64,000 nt of DNA from Ustilaginoidea virens. Its lineage: Eukaryota > Ascomycota > Sordariomycetes > Hypocreales > Clavicipitaceae. The notes below the pieces were generated by a model, which did not search any database, was not told where the DNA came from, and worked only from the letters and a program-made list of their open reading frames with translations. The stretch is taken from assembly GCF_000687475.1 (NCBI RefSeq), contig NC_057318.1:3720001-3784000 (forward strand), read 5' to 3'. Of this stretch, positions 8,863-21,900 are shown one piece after another. The position numbers and the translations under genes were made by a program. Within the stretch, counting starts at the first letter, position 1. Every line of letters starts with the position of its first letter.

Positions 8863-11800
8863 GCTGCCGATACGTCGTATATACGACTTGGGTTGAAAGC
8901 ACTTGATAGTCACAAAGATGTAAGGTAGTATAAAGCGAGAGTTGTTTCCGCGGGGGGGTTTGTGTCTTCGCTGCGTGACCGGCACTTCAGCGTTGAGCAG
9001 GGAGAAAGGAAAAAGAAGCTGGTAAGGGAGCCGTGAGATGCTCGAATCTTTCCGGCTCAACACGCGATTGTGCGAGTCGAGATCAGTGCGAGAGGCCCGT
9101 GTTGCTGCAACACGTTGCCCTCTGAGTGACGTGCGTGTTGAACAAAACAAGCAACGACCAGCAAGACCACCACGAGATCTGTGAATAGTGGAAAGAAGCT
9201 TCTAAAATTGCTGCAGCCTTTATTGTGAGGCGGTCAGTCGAGTCTGAACGACGAGAACCGAGTCGGCCGAAAGGAACAATGGATGTAGGCGTGAACAATG
9301 ATGGCAAAAGAGTGTGTAGTTTTGACTGAAGGGAAGCGGGAAAAAAAATAAAAAAATAAAAAAACAATAGGCCAAGCTAAAGAGTTTGGCCAGGGCTCAG
9401 AAAGAAAGGAATCGGCAAGACTATTGACAAGGACAGTGAAGGCGAGACGAGACGACTGCGTGCTCTGCAGTATTGTACAGTAGAAGACGAGGCTGAGAAA
9501 AGGGTGAGGCCTTGGTGAGAAGCAGCTGCCGGAAGGATTGAACGGCAGAGTATCAGACGACTGGATCCGTCAACGGAACCTGTGAAACTGCGGCGACAGT
9601 GAAGAGACATGTTGGACCTCGACCGGGGAACGTCGATGGCTAAATATGGAAGACGGGCGCCTGGTGTTTTCGGGGCCATTGTGCAAGTCGGTCAGCTCAG
9701 CTAGTGGTCAGTGGTCAGTGGTCAGTGGTTAGTGAGTGGTGCGAGAAGTGAGCAGCCCCTTGACATACATGCAACTGACGCCAGACGGACGAGCGAGTCT
9801 GCGGACAACAGACCAACATGGCTTGCTTGCCCAGACCAGACCTCCCAGCCATGGCCGTGGTGGTGGTACTCGGTAGACTCGTGGGATCCACCCAATTCGT
9901 TTCGTTTCGACGACAGAAAACCCGAGAAATAACGTGAGGGTTGCCAGCTTACGGGCCCACGGACATGCGGCAGCAAAAGGCCCTTGTCACAAAAATCTTC
10001 ATCCGGGGGTGGTTCGCATTCCAAAGCCCAAGGCCAGCCGCCGCCGTCAAGGCCATGGAATCCGAGACTCTGGCGTTCTTGGCCAGCGGCCCAATCACGG
10101 CTCGACTCGGGGGAAACGCCAAGACGACGGCCGGGGGTGGGGGGGGGGGGGCCAGGCAGTAGCGATGCTGGATGCCAAAGCCAAAGCGCCCCCCCCCCCG
10201 CCCCTGCCTTTGTTCGTTCGTGCCTGGCAAAGCCGCTCTTGCTCTGGGGGCCAGTGGTGGGTGGGGCTGCACTTGACGTTTCCGCGGGCAGGGAAAGCCA
10301 AGCGCCGAGGGCGACCGGGGGGACGGAGGGAGGGCAGGAGCTACCGAGATCTATTGGGCAGCCCCTGGGTTGGCAGGGCGGAGGGAGGAGGAAAGCGCGA
10401 CCCGACCATTAACCCAACCCAATAGGTACCTATGTAGGTACCTAGGTGCACAGCACGCTTGTACAACTTGCTTGCATCAGAACTGCGGATTGATGCTCTA
10501 TTGAATCATTCTTCTCTCATCTACCCTCGGTCAACGCCCACTAACTGGCGTGCTTTCCTGCGAGCAGAGACGGCCTCCAAGCCCCGTCTGCACCAAAAAG
10601 GGCCGCTTGGAGAATCGACAATTGGCATGTGTGCCTCCCGCCTCCAACCCTCCCTTCCCCGTGCTTCGAATCCATCTGCAGGCATCGCCACATGGAACTG
10701 CACAAATCCGCTTCTTGCCTCGAGCGGGAAATTAAAAATTGAAAAAAAAAAAAAAAAGAAAAGAAAAGAGAGAGAGAGAGAAGGGCCGAAGCTGCCATTG
10801 AAAGAGGGCCATGGTTTCACAAAAGAAACATATTCTTCATCTTCAGTCTGTCGACCCCCTCGGCAGCCCGTCGCGGAGGGAAAAGTCCTGTCGGGGAGCG
10901 GGGCAGGGGCGCTTGTTGCCGACATGACCACCACCAACAAAACAGGCTCGGCGCGAGCAAGCACGCTGCAGCCACTGGTATTTGCCCGGAAACGGCGCAT
11001 TCGGCGCCCATGAAACATGCCCATGGCCCTGCCCTACATGACGGATGCTGGGATGCTGGGATGCTGGGATGCTGGACCCAAAAGTTCGAACCCGTCAGTC
11101 CGGCCGAGCAGCCGATGATGCAGCCTCCTGCTCAATGACACATGAAACTGTGCAACATGGGGTGGGTGATGTGCAGAACAAGGTTTTTGTCGCCGGAGAC
11201 AATGCCCCCCCCCCCCGTTGAGCCTAATAGCCTGGGCCCTGGTTGGATGCGGAGGTTTTTGGCTGCCAAAGGGCTTGTCAGGCTCTCGGAGCCCGGGCCA
11301 TGCATCGTCTACGCGCCCAGGCGAGGTGATTCATCGTCCTTCATCGTCCTGGGCGGGATCCAGCTCTGCGTCGGCTGGCCTTGCACCCCGGGGGACACTC
11401 GGCCGACTTGCACGACGTCACTGCAGACGGACGGGCTATCGAGCATCGCGCAATTATCATCATCTTGGGCAACAGGTCCGTGTGCCACGGCCTGCCATAC
11501 CGGGATGATCAGTTCTTTTGTTCCCTCCAACGCCAGCATCAATCCCTCCTGTAGCTCAGCTCCTCTCCATGCGCACGTCTTGAAACGCTCCGCGACCGCG
11601 AGCCGCCATCTCATCTCCTGACGCCAACTGTCGAAGCGTGCCCAAGCCAAGGCGTAGACCCTGCGGCTGTCGAGCCCATTGTTCGTCCCTGATCATTTCA
11701 TGCCCTCGCCGCCCTCGCCGCTCCAGCACGTCGACGCTTCCCTGCTCATGAACACCAGCCCATGCAATCCCCTCCATCCATCGTTCATCACCTTCACCTC

Positions 11801-13040
11801 GCCAATGCTGCCACGTCCAACTCCCCGCCGGCTACACGTCCATCGCTCACTCTCAGCTTGCGGGCCGTACCAACGGGCTTGCTTCAACCCGCCGTGACCC
11901 GACTCAGTCACCTCGCTCCCGACACGGCAGCCCACCACGTACACCATGGCTCGTGGCCAGCACTTGCCCCTGGGGAAGAGTTCAAGCCCAAAGCTCGCAC
12001 GCAAAAAATCGGTTGTGGGACAAAGCAGTATGGAGAAAGAAATCTTTTGCCCTACCCTAATCCGTACAGGTATCGAGAAATGTTTACAAAAAAGCCTGGT
12101 CGTGTCCAAAACAAAGACCCACAAGAAGATTAGAGTCCGCCCTCGGCAGGTTTCTTCGGTGAATAGGTAAGATAGGTAGGTAGGTAAAGCTCCCAGCGCC
12201 TTTCTGGGCCGGCTTTGAGAAGCGGCCGCATGCATGCTTGGTAATGTAACCTGGACTTTGATAAACGACAAGAACCCTTGAACAAGGGTGGGGAAACCAT
12301 CAAAGGAGAACAAAAAGGAGGAAGGAAAGAAGAGGAAGGAAGAAAGAAGAAAGAAGACGAGAAAAGAAGAAGCGGGGAAAAAAAGAAGAAGCAAAAAAAA
12401 AAAAAAACCGCCATGTTTACACCTCTCTTGAACCCCCTTGCTCACCAAATGTGAGCGCCTCGTGTGATTTTGTGCCACGTCCCCCTTCGTCGAACCACTC
12501 TCACCAGAGGTATGCAAGCTCATCATGTTGTTGTACAGCGCTTGATCCGCGAAACCCTACACGGCTGAACCGGAGTCATCAGTCGCACGCTGTACAATCC
12601 CGCAGAAGCAAGCGTCGTCGCAAGCGTCGTCTCTTCACCCCCGAATGTCCGTGGGTGTACCATCCTGACTGAGTCGACTCGTTGGGAATGCCGTCGACCG
12701 TGCTCATCATCTCATCCCAGCCTGGTCAGTTAATCATATGTGCCGTTTCCCTTGTCCACTTGTTTCTTTCCGTCATCCTCCGCATCTTCCCGCCCTCGAC
12801 CCCTCTCCTCGTTAAAATCGTCCAGCCGTAAAGTACGCTAGTGAAGCAGCAAATCCGAATAAACGCAACGCGCCGGGGAGGTAGCGGGTCCATCGTGCCG
12901 ATGTCGATTCGATAATCAAATGCCGAGTGGCTGGGATGCAGCAACATCCCTGCATTAAAACGGGAGGGATATCGACTGCAGCTCTGGCATTGATTTAAGG
13001 GGGGGGGGGGGGGGGGGGGGGGGACGGTTTGACGATTTCG
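8863..13040. other. Intergenic region, 4.2 kb
   Basis: No gene supported. The first few hundred bases are the likely promoter and leader of the GH16 gene. Low-complexity content includes C/G-runs near 10137-10200, an A/GA-rich tract near 10741-10782, a GGGATGCT repeat near 11045-11072, a GAAGAAA-rich purine tract near 12300-12410 and a 25-nt G-run at 12999-13023. An open frame on the minus strand at 11693-12526 was rejected because much of it translates the purine tract. Confidence 0.5.
12999..13023. repeat. 25-nt poly-G tract
   Basis: An uninterrupted G-run directly downstream of the mannosyltransferase stop codon. Its length may be uncertain in an assembly. Confidence 0.85.
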
Positions 13041-14629
13041 TCACAGCTTAACCCACTTGCCGGTGAGCTTGAACCAAATGACAGCCACCAAGTCTTCCTT
13101 GAAACGTTCCCAGAGATTTCGGTTCAGCCAATAGCTAAACTCTCGGTAGTGGTACATTTCCCCCCAGCAATCTCGCCCCCATTCGCATCCAGCCATGTTG
13201 ACGACAAAGTCGCGGTCTTCCTGGCTGTAGTGGAAGCGGGTGTCGTTGGTGCCTTTGCCGTCTCCGCAAGCGGCAGGAGGGAAGCTGTTGATTTTGCGTT
13301 GGGCGAGAAAGCCAATGTGTTCGCGCACCCAGGCGTGATTGCTGTAGAGCGTCTCCAGCGCGTCCTGTTCCTTGTGCTCCCAAGACATGTGCTTCTGTTC
13401 GTACGCAACGGGGTCCCACCAAATGTCCAGCAGACGTTCTGTCCACGCGCTACGTCGCAGGAAGAAGGATCCGAGGTTGAAGCCGGAGCAGTCTTGCGAC
13501 AGAAGCAAGTTTACCGAGTTCATGTTGCCGTCTCCCACGGGACTCGTCGCTGACGTATCGAGGTACGGGTACGTAAGCGGATGCGTAATGTTGAGTGGGT
13601 TGTACACGTTGATGTCGCGGTAGACGAGTTTCTCGAGATTGTTGAAAAGGTGGCTCTGCAGAGAATACGACGGCTCCATCACCATCGTGTTCAGATCAAG
13701 CCACCAAAACCTGTAACGCAGGCCCAAAAAGCATTAGCCCAAGCCGGGATCCTTTCCCTCCAGTATGCGACCCCATCAGCCACGGCGGCAGCAATTCGTC
13801 GATGCAACTCACCACTCAGCATTAGGATATTTCCGCAAGGCGCTTCGAACGTAGTCCACCTTCTCCCAGCTCTCCCGCCACTCGTGCGCATACTTCTTTC
13901 TAGTCTTCATGTCGACAATTTCGAAGTCGTAGCCCCACCTGGAGACGTATTTCCGTTTGTTGCGCACGCTGTCACGCTCGATGGCCCATTCACGGGCTCC
14001 TTTCCACTCCATGACACCTCCACCCACGTTTGCGGCTAGGATAACGACGAATTTTGAGCCACCGCCCCCCCAGCTTGCTCTTCTGTACCAGTACACTAGG
14101 GCTGATGCGGTTGTAAAGAAAGAGAGAGAAAAAACGCGTTAGACGAGTGTCTCCCCCGGAAACGACTGCCAAGCTAGCGAAATGACGAGATGACGCCAGA
14201 GCACTTACGTGAGTGGTAAAATATGTATACACAAAGCAGAATAACCAGGCCGATAAGTAGTCTGATCTTCAGCTTTCGGCCCATTCGGCCAAAGACGGAG
14301 CGTATTCTTCCGACGAAAGGGATATTGCGTCCTGGCCAATTGCCATGACTGGGCTTGTCCTTGTCATCGCATTGAGCATGAGCAGAACTGGACTTGAATC
14401 GTGGCAAGCTACTCGAAAGGCGCCGCATATGGCGCGTGAAGAAGCCTTGGTTGTGTGTGGAGAAGGAAGGGTATCCTTTGGCTCCATGACGCCGCATTTT
14501 GGCAGATTCCCAAGACATTGAGCCAGAGGGAGGAGCATCCACGGGACTCGACCGATCACTGTTGATATTCAGGCCCGGGCTTGCCCAACCACCACCTGGC
14601 ACAGGTGATGGACTGCGCGATAACGACAT
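13041..14629 (-). CDS. MNN10: Alpha-1,6-mannosyltransferase, MNN10 family (GT34)
   Basis: Three exons: 14629-14209, 14095-13813 and 13710-13041, giving 457 aa. The introns are 113 and 102 nt, with donors GTAAGT and GTGAGT and acceptors TAG and CAG. A cytosolic Ser/Pro-rich tail precedes one membrane anchor (about 120-138), so this is a type II Golgi protein. The lumenal domain has the GT34 features: YWYRRASW just after the second exon begins, GGGVMEWKG, WGYDFEIVDM, HEWRESWEK and the metal-binding DLN (240-242) within WFWWLDLNT. In yeast, Mnn10 belongs to the M-Pol II complex that extends the alpha-1,6-mannan backbone of N-glycans in the cis-Golgi. The exon 2 acceptor could also lie six bases upstream, which would add two residues. 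The start is the ATG giving MSLSRSPSP. An intron in the 5' leader is possible. Confidence 0.92.
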
Positions 14630-17600
14630 GGGGGTGGCAGGTGTACCTGGATGCAAGACGTGTTAGCTCGTCTGAGGATCCGACTTGAGGTTGCGCAACC
14701 GGCGTGACACAGCCCGTGATCGTTTAATGTTTGACAGGGGAAAAGGGTAAAAAATTTAAAAAAAAAAATTATAAATCATAAAAAAAAAAGACGACAAGGA
14801 AAAACAAGATTGGCCAGTGTTACGTGTACGCACCGGGAACAGGTGAGAGAGTCGACGCTTTATTGGCTTGCTTGGGCTGGATCTCAAGAAAGGTACCAGA
14901 TCGCTGTTCGCTCAAGGTGTGAGCCCCGGCTGAAGAGCGTCGACGATGATGGGAGACAAAAGGCCGGTCGTTGACGGAGCTCGAGGAGCCGGCCGATAGC
15001 CTTGAAGGAGCCAGCTTGGAAGCCGAGATGTAACTTTGTTGATTTGAAAGTCGGCGACGGCGAGGCGACGGTCGCGAGTGATGAGAAGGACGGGCTGCTG
15101 AGAGCCAAGGGCGAAGAGCGGAATCCGGATTGAAAACGAGGAGGGCTGACCGGTGTGCGACGACGATGGCAGCAAGATATGACTGAAGGATTGACGAGGC
15201 TGAATCAAGTCGAATTGGGGGGTTTTGCCGGCAACAAGCAGTCCCTTGTTGTCAAGGGGTCTGTCTGTCTATCTGTCTGTCTGTCTGTCTGGTGGCCTCG
15301 TCGCGTTGCAAGACAAGGAAAGGCCAGCGGGCACTTTGACTCTACGACTTGTTGGTTTGTGAAAAGAAAGTACTGAATTTGACTGGTGGAGCGAGGAGCG
15401 CTAGCAGGCTGCGCTAGCCCGTCTAAACAGCTCAGGGACCAGCACTATGGCTAAGAGGTAGGTTATGCTTACTTGGCCCGCCAGAGGGAGGAGGCAGGCC
15501 AGGGGGCAAAAAAAAAAAAGGAAAAAAAAAGGGGGACAAAAAAGGGAAGAAAAAACCCCCCCTCGGGAAAAAAAAAGGGGAGGAAAAAAAAAGAAAAGAG
15601 AAAAGGTGGCCTGCAATCTCCCGGGCTGCCCCAGTGCAAGCAACCTGCGGCTATTCGCTCGCAGGGATTGACAGTTGAAGGTTTGCAATCAAACCGGATT
15701 AAATAACGGCCGTGCCGTGCCGTCCGAGGGAAAAAGGAAACGAAAGACGAGGAAGAAGATAATTACTTGTCCCCAGGCCTAGTCGGGACAATGGGGCTGA
15801 TGCTGGTGGTTTAGCTCGTCTGATGAAGAATCCCGACATTGATTGATTTGATTGACGGGGACCAGACGCGATGCAAAAAGGTGGCGCAAAGACACACACG
15901 TCGGTGGTCTGTGGTTCTGTGGTTCTGTGGTTCTGGTCGGTGGTTGGTTATCTGTGGTGGCCTCGTCAATGTCCCGTCCGCGATCTGCGGCGATAGGCAG
16001 CCAGCCGGCGATGGGGGTTGTAATTCTGCATCCATCATGCGTATTACGGTATTACGGCGTCTCCGTCTCCCGTGCGTGGTTGACTGCTCAAACCTCGAGT
16101 CAAATGGCCGGGCACGCACGCCATCAAGGTTTAATACGCATACCCCTTCCCCCCCCTACCTCCACCCCTCCTTGCCTTCCCCTCTCCTCCCCAGCGGCAA
16201 TCTCGTATCGGCTGTTGACGAGTTGCCTGCAGGGCACAGAATCCAGAATCCAGATAATGACCACCAGATAATGACCACCAGATAATGACCACCAGACTGC
16301 CTAGGACGACCGCTCATGACGACGACTGCTTATGACGAACGGCCAAACACCGTTTGCTTACGACACTACAGAGTACGCTATCGACAGTGAGACCATCGCC
16401 AATTGGCACAAAAGGAGGTGTGTGAGACTTTGTTTGACCTCTTGCGGCGCTCGCTCAACCGTGTCTCGGGACAGGGTGCGGAGTACCAAAATTGCCAGGA
16501 AAAAAATAAAAGATAAAAAATAAAAAACTTGCCGAAGAAAATGCACCGTCGATTGCACGGGCAGCTAACGCAGGACCGGTGCGTCTCACGGTACCTACTA
16601 CCGAGTTCCTTCTTCCCTACGACTTGGCGCCCTGCCACGCCGCGAAGCCACAGCCACAGCCACAGCCACTTGGCAGGAGGTGACGATGACGGCTGGTGTC
16701 TTCCTGCAAAGGTTCGGCAGCGTTCCGTGCTCGCGCAGTTCGCTGAGGAGGTAACTCCCTAAGGTACCTAAGGATGTACCTACATACTAGGAGGTAGGTA
16801 CACAAAGTTGAGCGCCGGGGCGCTGTACTGTGTACTGGCTGGAACCTGATGCAGCAACGGGCCAGCTTAGGTTCCGTGTACTATGTCCCTGACCACGGAG
16901 TTACCCCAGACAATGAATGAATCATGCAGCGAGCCGTGTTGGCCCGCCACAGGCCAATTGGCACGTATCAGGGCGAATCGTGGCTAGGTTTTCCTTCCTT
17001 CCTTCCTTTCCTTTCTTTTTTTTTCTTCATTATTTTTTTTTTTTCTTCACCCTTTCTCTTCTTTCATTAGCAAGTCGCACTATATAGTCGAAGCCGTTTT
17101 GAGTGCCCAACTGTAATGGAAAAGAGTGGACCCGCAAATTAGGGTCTATATGTACCGAGTACGGAGCACTACGTACTAACTTGCTAGGTACTGTGTCATC
17201 GTTGCATTTAAAGCCATTCGAAACCTTAGGCTGCTTGAAAGCTTCAATGTTGGCCTAGTCTTGCTACTCACCTACCTCCAAGGTAGGAGGCCTGTATTAT
17301 CGTGGCTTTTATCCACCGGCTTGAACTTTTTTCGTAGAAAGCATTGGCCGTGGCGCGCCAAGCTGGTTCCTGGTGACCGTCACCCGCTCGTCAGCGCTGA
17401 TAAGGCCACAGCCAACATCAATCAATGTTACCTGCCAGGCCTCTCTCTCGGTGATTATTTTAAGCCGTCGCCAGAATCAGGGTAAAATGCAACTAGGGAA
17501 CGGACAGACACTAAATTGGTAGGAGTTATGACGATGATTCTAGCACATTCTTCGCCTCCAGCTCCTCAAAGTCGGGTTGACTCCAGGCGGCACCGTGGCA

Positions 17601-18961
17601 AGTACAGGTACCTAGCGAGCGGCGTAGTACTGAGGAAACTATGGGACATGACTGGATGCTTCATTCCGATTTCGCCTCCCCTATCAATCAACTTCAAAGC
17701 TGGGAGCACCTCGCTCCAAAATGTCAGCATGAGCAAACACGCCAGGGCAGATTTCTTCAGACATTGCGGCATCGAACATGGTGGCTAGCGCTTTCAGTGA
17801 CGCGACGCGGCATGTTTTGCGTCGGTAGTGGCCATGCCCGGTAGAAACAATAGGGCAGGAGCACCCAGCAAGGTCCAGTCACATGCATTACAGAACATAC
17901 GACATGGAGTTTTCTCGGCACCTGCTGGGTAACCCAGCCCGGCTTTACGCCTGTTGCCGGCTGGAAACGAACGGCTGGTACATATGTAGCACCTGCCGTG
18001 CTCGCGTCAGGTCAGTCGCAGGGACGCAGTGACGCGGTGACGCAGTGGCTGCAAGTCGTTCGTGCTGTAACCCAAAACCTGCACTGCATACCGCCGCAGA
18101 AGGCAGAATCACGCCAGTCAGCCAATCAGGACGGCCTTGTCGGCGTGGCGCATAGTGGCAACCAATAGAATCGTAGTCTCGTCCTTCACAAGCGCCCTCT
18201 TCAGAACCGCCATCTCATCTTCCAACCATCCAACCACCCAGAAGCCTCGAAATGCATTTAGACGCCGGCCACGACGCAGGAACCAAAGCGCCGCGATGGG
18301 GCTTTGATGCTTGTTTCCTTTGGAACCAGCGTCTCCTCGAGCAGCAGCAAAACAATGGTTTGTGCTGCTCCATACTCCCTACTCCGTACACTGGCCGAGG
18401 TCCTTTGGCCAGTAAACGTTGGGCTGCCCAGTCCATTGTCAGACTGGGCCATGCTATTGTCGGGTCGTTTTGTTTTGTTTTGTTGCGTTTTGTTTTGTTC
18501 AGGCCCTGGATTTCCATTCCTTCACTATTCTTTCCCTCTTGTTCCTTCGTCTTTCCAAGCCGAAAGCCGTCCGCTGTTTGGTTTCTTTTCGAGCCTGTGG
18601 CTCTCGTCTTTCCTTGCATGTTTCCCTTGTCCCTCACTTCTAGACGCATGCCATCTTGTTGAATCACTAGTCACTCCCATTTTTTCAAGCTCGTCAGTGA
18701 TGCTTTCTTCAGTCGTTTCGTAACAATTGCCCGTCTCAACACCCTGGTTTGGGCATCTTCCAATACATTCTCCACCTGTTCGGTTGACACTTTCTCAGCA
18801 TCTTCTTCCTTTGACACCCTGGGCTGCAACATCTGGGTGATCAAGGCACTCGAGCTGTCCCTGGGTCTGTCGCAACAGATCATTACCGTGCGTCTATTTC
18901 AGTCACATGCCGACGATTACAAAGACACAGTCCAAAAGCAAAATCGACGCTGGAATAATAA
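14630..18961. other. Divergent intergenic region, 4.3 kb
   Basis: Lies between the divergent mannosyltransferase and 1,022-aa protein genes. No gene supported. Seen: A/T-rich tracts near 14750-14790, a CTGT repeat near 15261-15290, an A/G-rich block at 15507-15605, a three-copy CCAGATAATGACCA repeat near 16250-16295, GGTACCTA-type words at 16759-16802, pyrimidine-rich DNA near 16990-17060, CCAAT boxes near 18122-18166 and a TACTCCGTA word at 18380. The 18200-18960 stretch is probably the 5' leader of the downstream gene. Confidence 0.5.
18122..18166 (+). promoter_or_regulatory. Pair of CCAAT boxes upstream of the 1,022-aa protein gene
   Basis: AGCCAATCAG at 18120-18129 and ACCAATAG at 18161-18168 lie about 800 bp upstream of the start codon. 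The first matches the preferred CCAAT-binding complex site. The distance suggests a transcription start near 18.2-18.3 kb and a long 5' leader. This is inference from the motif only. Confidence 0.4.
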
Positions 18962-21900
18962 ATGTTCAACGCCAATATGGCCAAGGAAACATCCAACGAG
19001 AACGGCCACCTCACTTCCACCAATGTCAGCAAGCAAGTCGACGATTGGGACGAATGGGAAGACGACAATGTGATAACCCCAATAGATGCTGGTGAGCAGG
19101 TGCACATTTTCCAACCGCCGATGTCATTTCAGGATCAAAACACCAAATCGGCAAGTGCAAGGACTTCTAGGCTTTCGACCACCAAGATCCGGCGATTGAA
19201 GTCTCGGCAAAGGCAAAAGGCCCAAAATGCCAAAGCTGGCATCAAAATCATCACCGACATGGCCACGCTGTCGCGCGGTAATCATGAGCGAAGCCCAAAC
19301 ATGGGGGCTGGAAAGTTTGTCGACGCTGCCGCCCTTCGCGCGCTGGAGGGTGAACCAAGCTCCGCCTCTGTGGGAAATTGGAATTGGCTGAGGAGAATCT
19401 ATGGCAAGAGCCCCGACACTGCGACCCCGACGCAGAGGAACGAAGCCAAAAATCGAGACCTGTCACCCGAGGACAGACCTATTGTTATCGGGATATCTCT
19501 GCCACCCTCGGACATGGCGGGCCAACAAGTTCATCCGCATGGTGCATGCGACGGCGGTCAATCTTCGCATCCAGCAGCGACCCTGGGACTCAGGCCTCGT
19601 CATGCTCGAGAGTCCCTCAGCTATGAAGCCGGTGGTGGCTCGAACGCACAAAAATCCATGTGGTCGCCCGACACTCCGGATACATCACCCTCCCTCAGCC
19701 CCAACAGAGCAGTCTCCAGCATGTACTCGCAAGTCACTATGCATGCAAGATTTTCCAAAACGCAGACGCCGCCTCCGGTACCCCCCGTGCCCTCAAACTA
19801 CCAGGAGCCAGCGCATAAGAAGAGGTCCAGTCTCGGCATGGGAAAAAAGCCACAAGATGAGGAAGGGGGTGATACGCCCTGCACCATGTTCGAGGAGGAT
19901 GTCGACATAAGTCCGCAAAGGAGCGCCAAGTCCAACCTTCTTACTCTCAGTCCCGACAGCGCAGGGTCGAGGTCGCACGGTTGGTGGGACCACGTCATTA
20001 CGCCGTTCGCTGACAAGTCGATGTCGTTTTCGAGCCGGAATCAAGATCTGGAGCCCCCCAAGCAACAAGCACGGAACGATACATGGAGACACCTCGAGGG
20101 CAAAGAAACGCCGGCTCCCTGGGCAAAGGATTTACCTCTACTTGCGCCTTCATCACCAGCGCAAGCTCCCATTGTGCGGGCTCCTATGCCACGGCGGTCA
20201 TCCTCTGGGGGACCTGATGCTCGGGCAGTGGGGATGCCACGGCCTTGTTCAAACGGAGCGGTCATGGTTGCCGAGCCGAGTACTGGCATGGCAACAACGC
20301 CACGGATTGTCGTCACCCCTGATTCGGCCATCATATCGGACTGCCCGCCGCCTTACTCGCCGCGCGAGAAACGAGAAGGAGGTCCCATTCGATACCGGGC
20401 TGTCTTCCCACCCGGACATGCCTTAAACACCCAGTTCCCGCCTACCCCGCGTCCGGCTTCGCCCGGCTTGGCAGCCACCATGAGCTCGCAGCGAAGAGCC
20501 CATGGGCCCATCGACGACACACCATCCACTCAGCGAACGCAAATCCCTCCCACTGTCCGTGAGCCACTTCCCGTGAGAGCAGCGGGGACGTATCGACCGC
20601 AAGAGCATGCGCACCCGGCACCCGGCAGAAGATACAAGGTTGAACGAAAACGACGTCGTCATGAGAAGGAAGACGTGATTGCGCGGCGCGCCGGGGGATT
20701 CTGGAGGGGCCGCGGGTGCATGCCATCCACAGGTTGCTTTGGCCGGACAGGACGTGAGGGTCGTCAAAGAAGGAGGGTCTGGATGGCTGTTTTTGGTGGA
20801 ATGATTGCTCTGCTGCTCCTTGTCGTATTGCTGGCAATGTTGCTGACAAGACGTCACGCCCAAGAGGAACAGCCGTCCATCTGGGTCAACCTGACGGATT
20901 TCCCACCCATGCCAACGGGAGTTTTGACCGTGGTCGGTCCAGACAACACGGTTGCTAAATCCGGCTGCACAGAGCCGAGCACGCTCTGGAGTTGCTCGCT
21001 CCCCAAGGACCAGCAGGCAGCCGTGGCTCCGTATAAGCCGAACCAGCCGACGCTCATCATGCAGATTCAATGGGACAACGGTACGCAAAGGACGTGGGAC
21101 GTGCCCAACGGAGACGCGCCAAGCTCTGTTGCGCGCAGGGCTTTCGGAGCCGCTGCACATGCGGGGGGGGTCCTGCTCAAGCGAGCTCAGCCAGCAGTCA
21201 CACAGTTCAGCCCCAACCCTAGCCCGCCGAGTTTCAAGGAGATGTGGTTCTTGGGCGAGACGACGGACAATGTCAAGTCGAGCCAAAAAGGCGGGGAGCC
21301 AACGCCCTTCTACATCAGCCTCGTCAAGTCTGTCAACGACACGGCTTCCACTTCCCGACTTGGGCGACGAGAGAGCAGCCCGGATATCGGCAACACTACC
21401 TTCAAGGCCCTTATTCCGCCTCCGGATCTAGAGCCCGACGGCACGTCAGCGCCGGCGGTGATGATGCCAAACCCTGTACAGCAGCCGGTTCGTCTCTACG
21501 ACCGGGGGCTTGCTACAGAACATTACGCCTTCTACACGTATTTCAAACGGACAATCTTTCTCAAGTCGGTCAGCATTCAGAATCAGACAGATGAAACCAT
21601 GCCGCTGGACCAGGACGGCGGCTGCCGCAAGACGGAAGCGTCCCACCTGGTCACGTGGGGGGAAACAAGGCTCCACGTTCAGATATGGACCCGAGCGCTG
21701 CAGAACAGCAGCTCGACCTTGCTCAAGCCAGACGACGGGAGCAAGGGAATCACGGGCGGCGGCACTGGCCATCTGGTGCGGCCGGGGACGATGCCTTATC
21801 CCGTAACGATTACGCACGACACACATGGCGGCGACCCGAACAAGAAGCTCGTTTGGGACCGACCCATCAACGATAGGCTGCAGGTGCAGAGGGACAAGGC

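Noticed and set aside
11142..11650. Overlapping frames of 159 codons (plus) and 113 codons (minus)
   Set aside because: No family recognised, no convincing splice partners, and the plus frame has no signal or hydrophobic core pattern.
11693..12526. 277-codon open frame on the minus strand
   Set aside because: Its middle is Phe/Leu/Ser-rich translation of a purine-rich simple repeat, it has no domain, and the rest shows no protein-like pattern.
18215..18667. Open frames on both strands upstream of the 1,022-aa gene
   Set aside because: Position and CCAAT boxes fit a 5' leader; neither frame has a domain.
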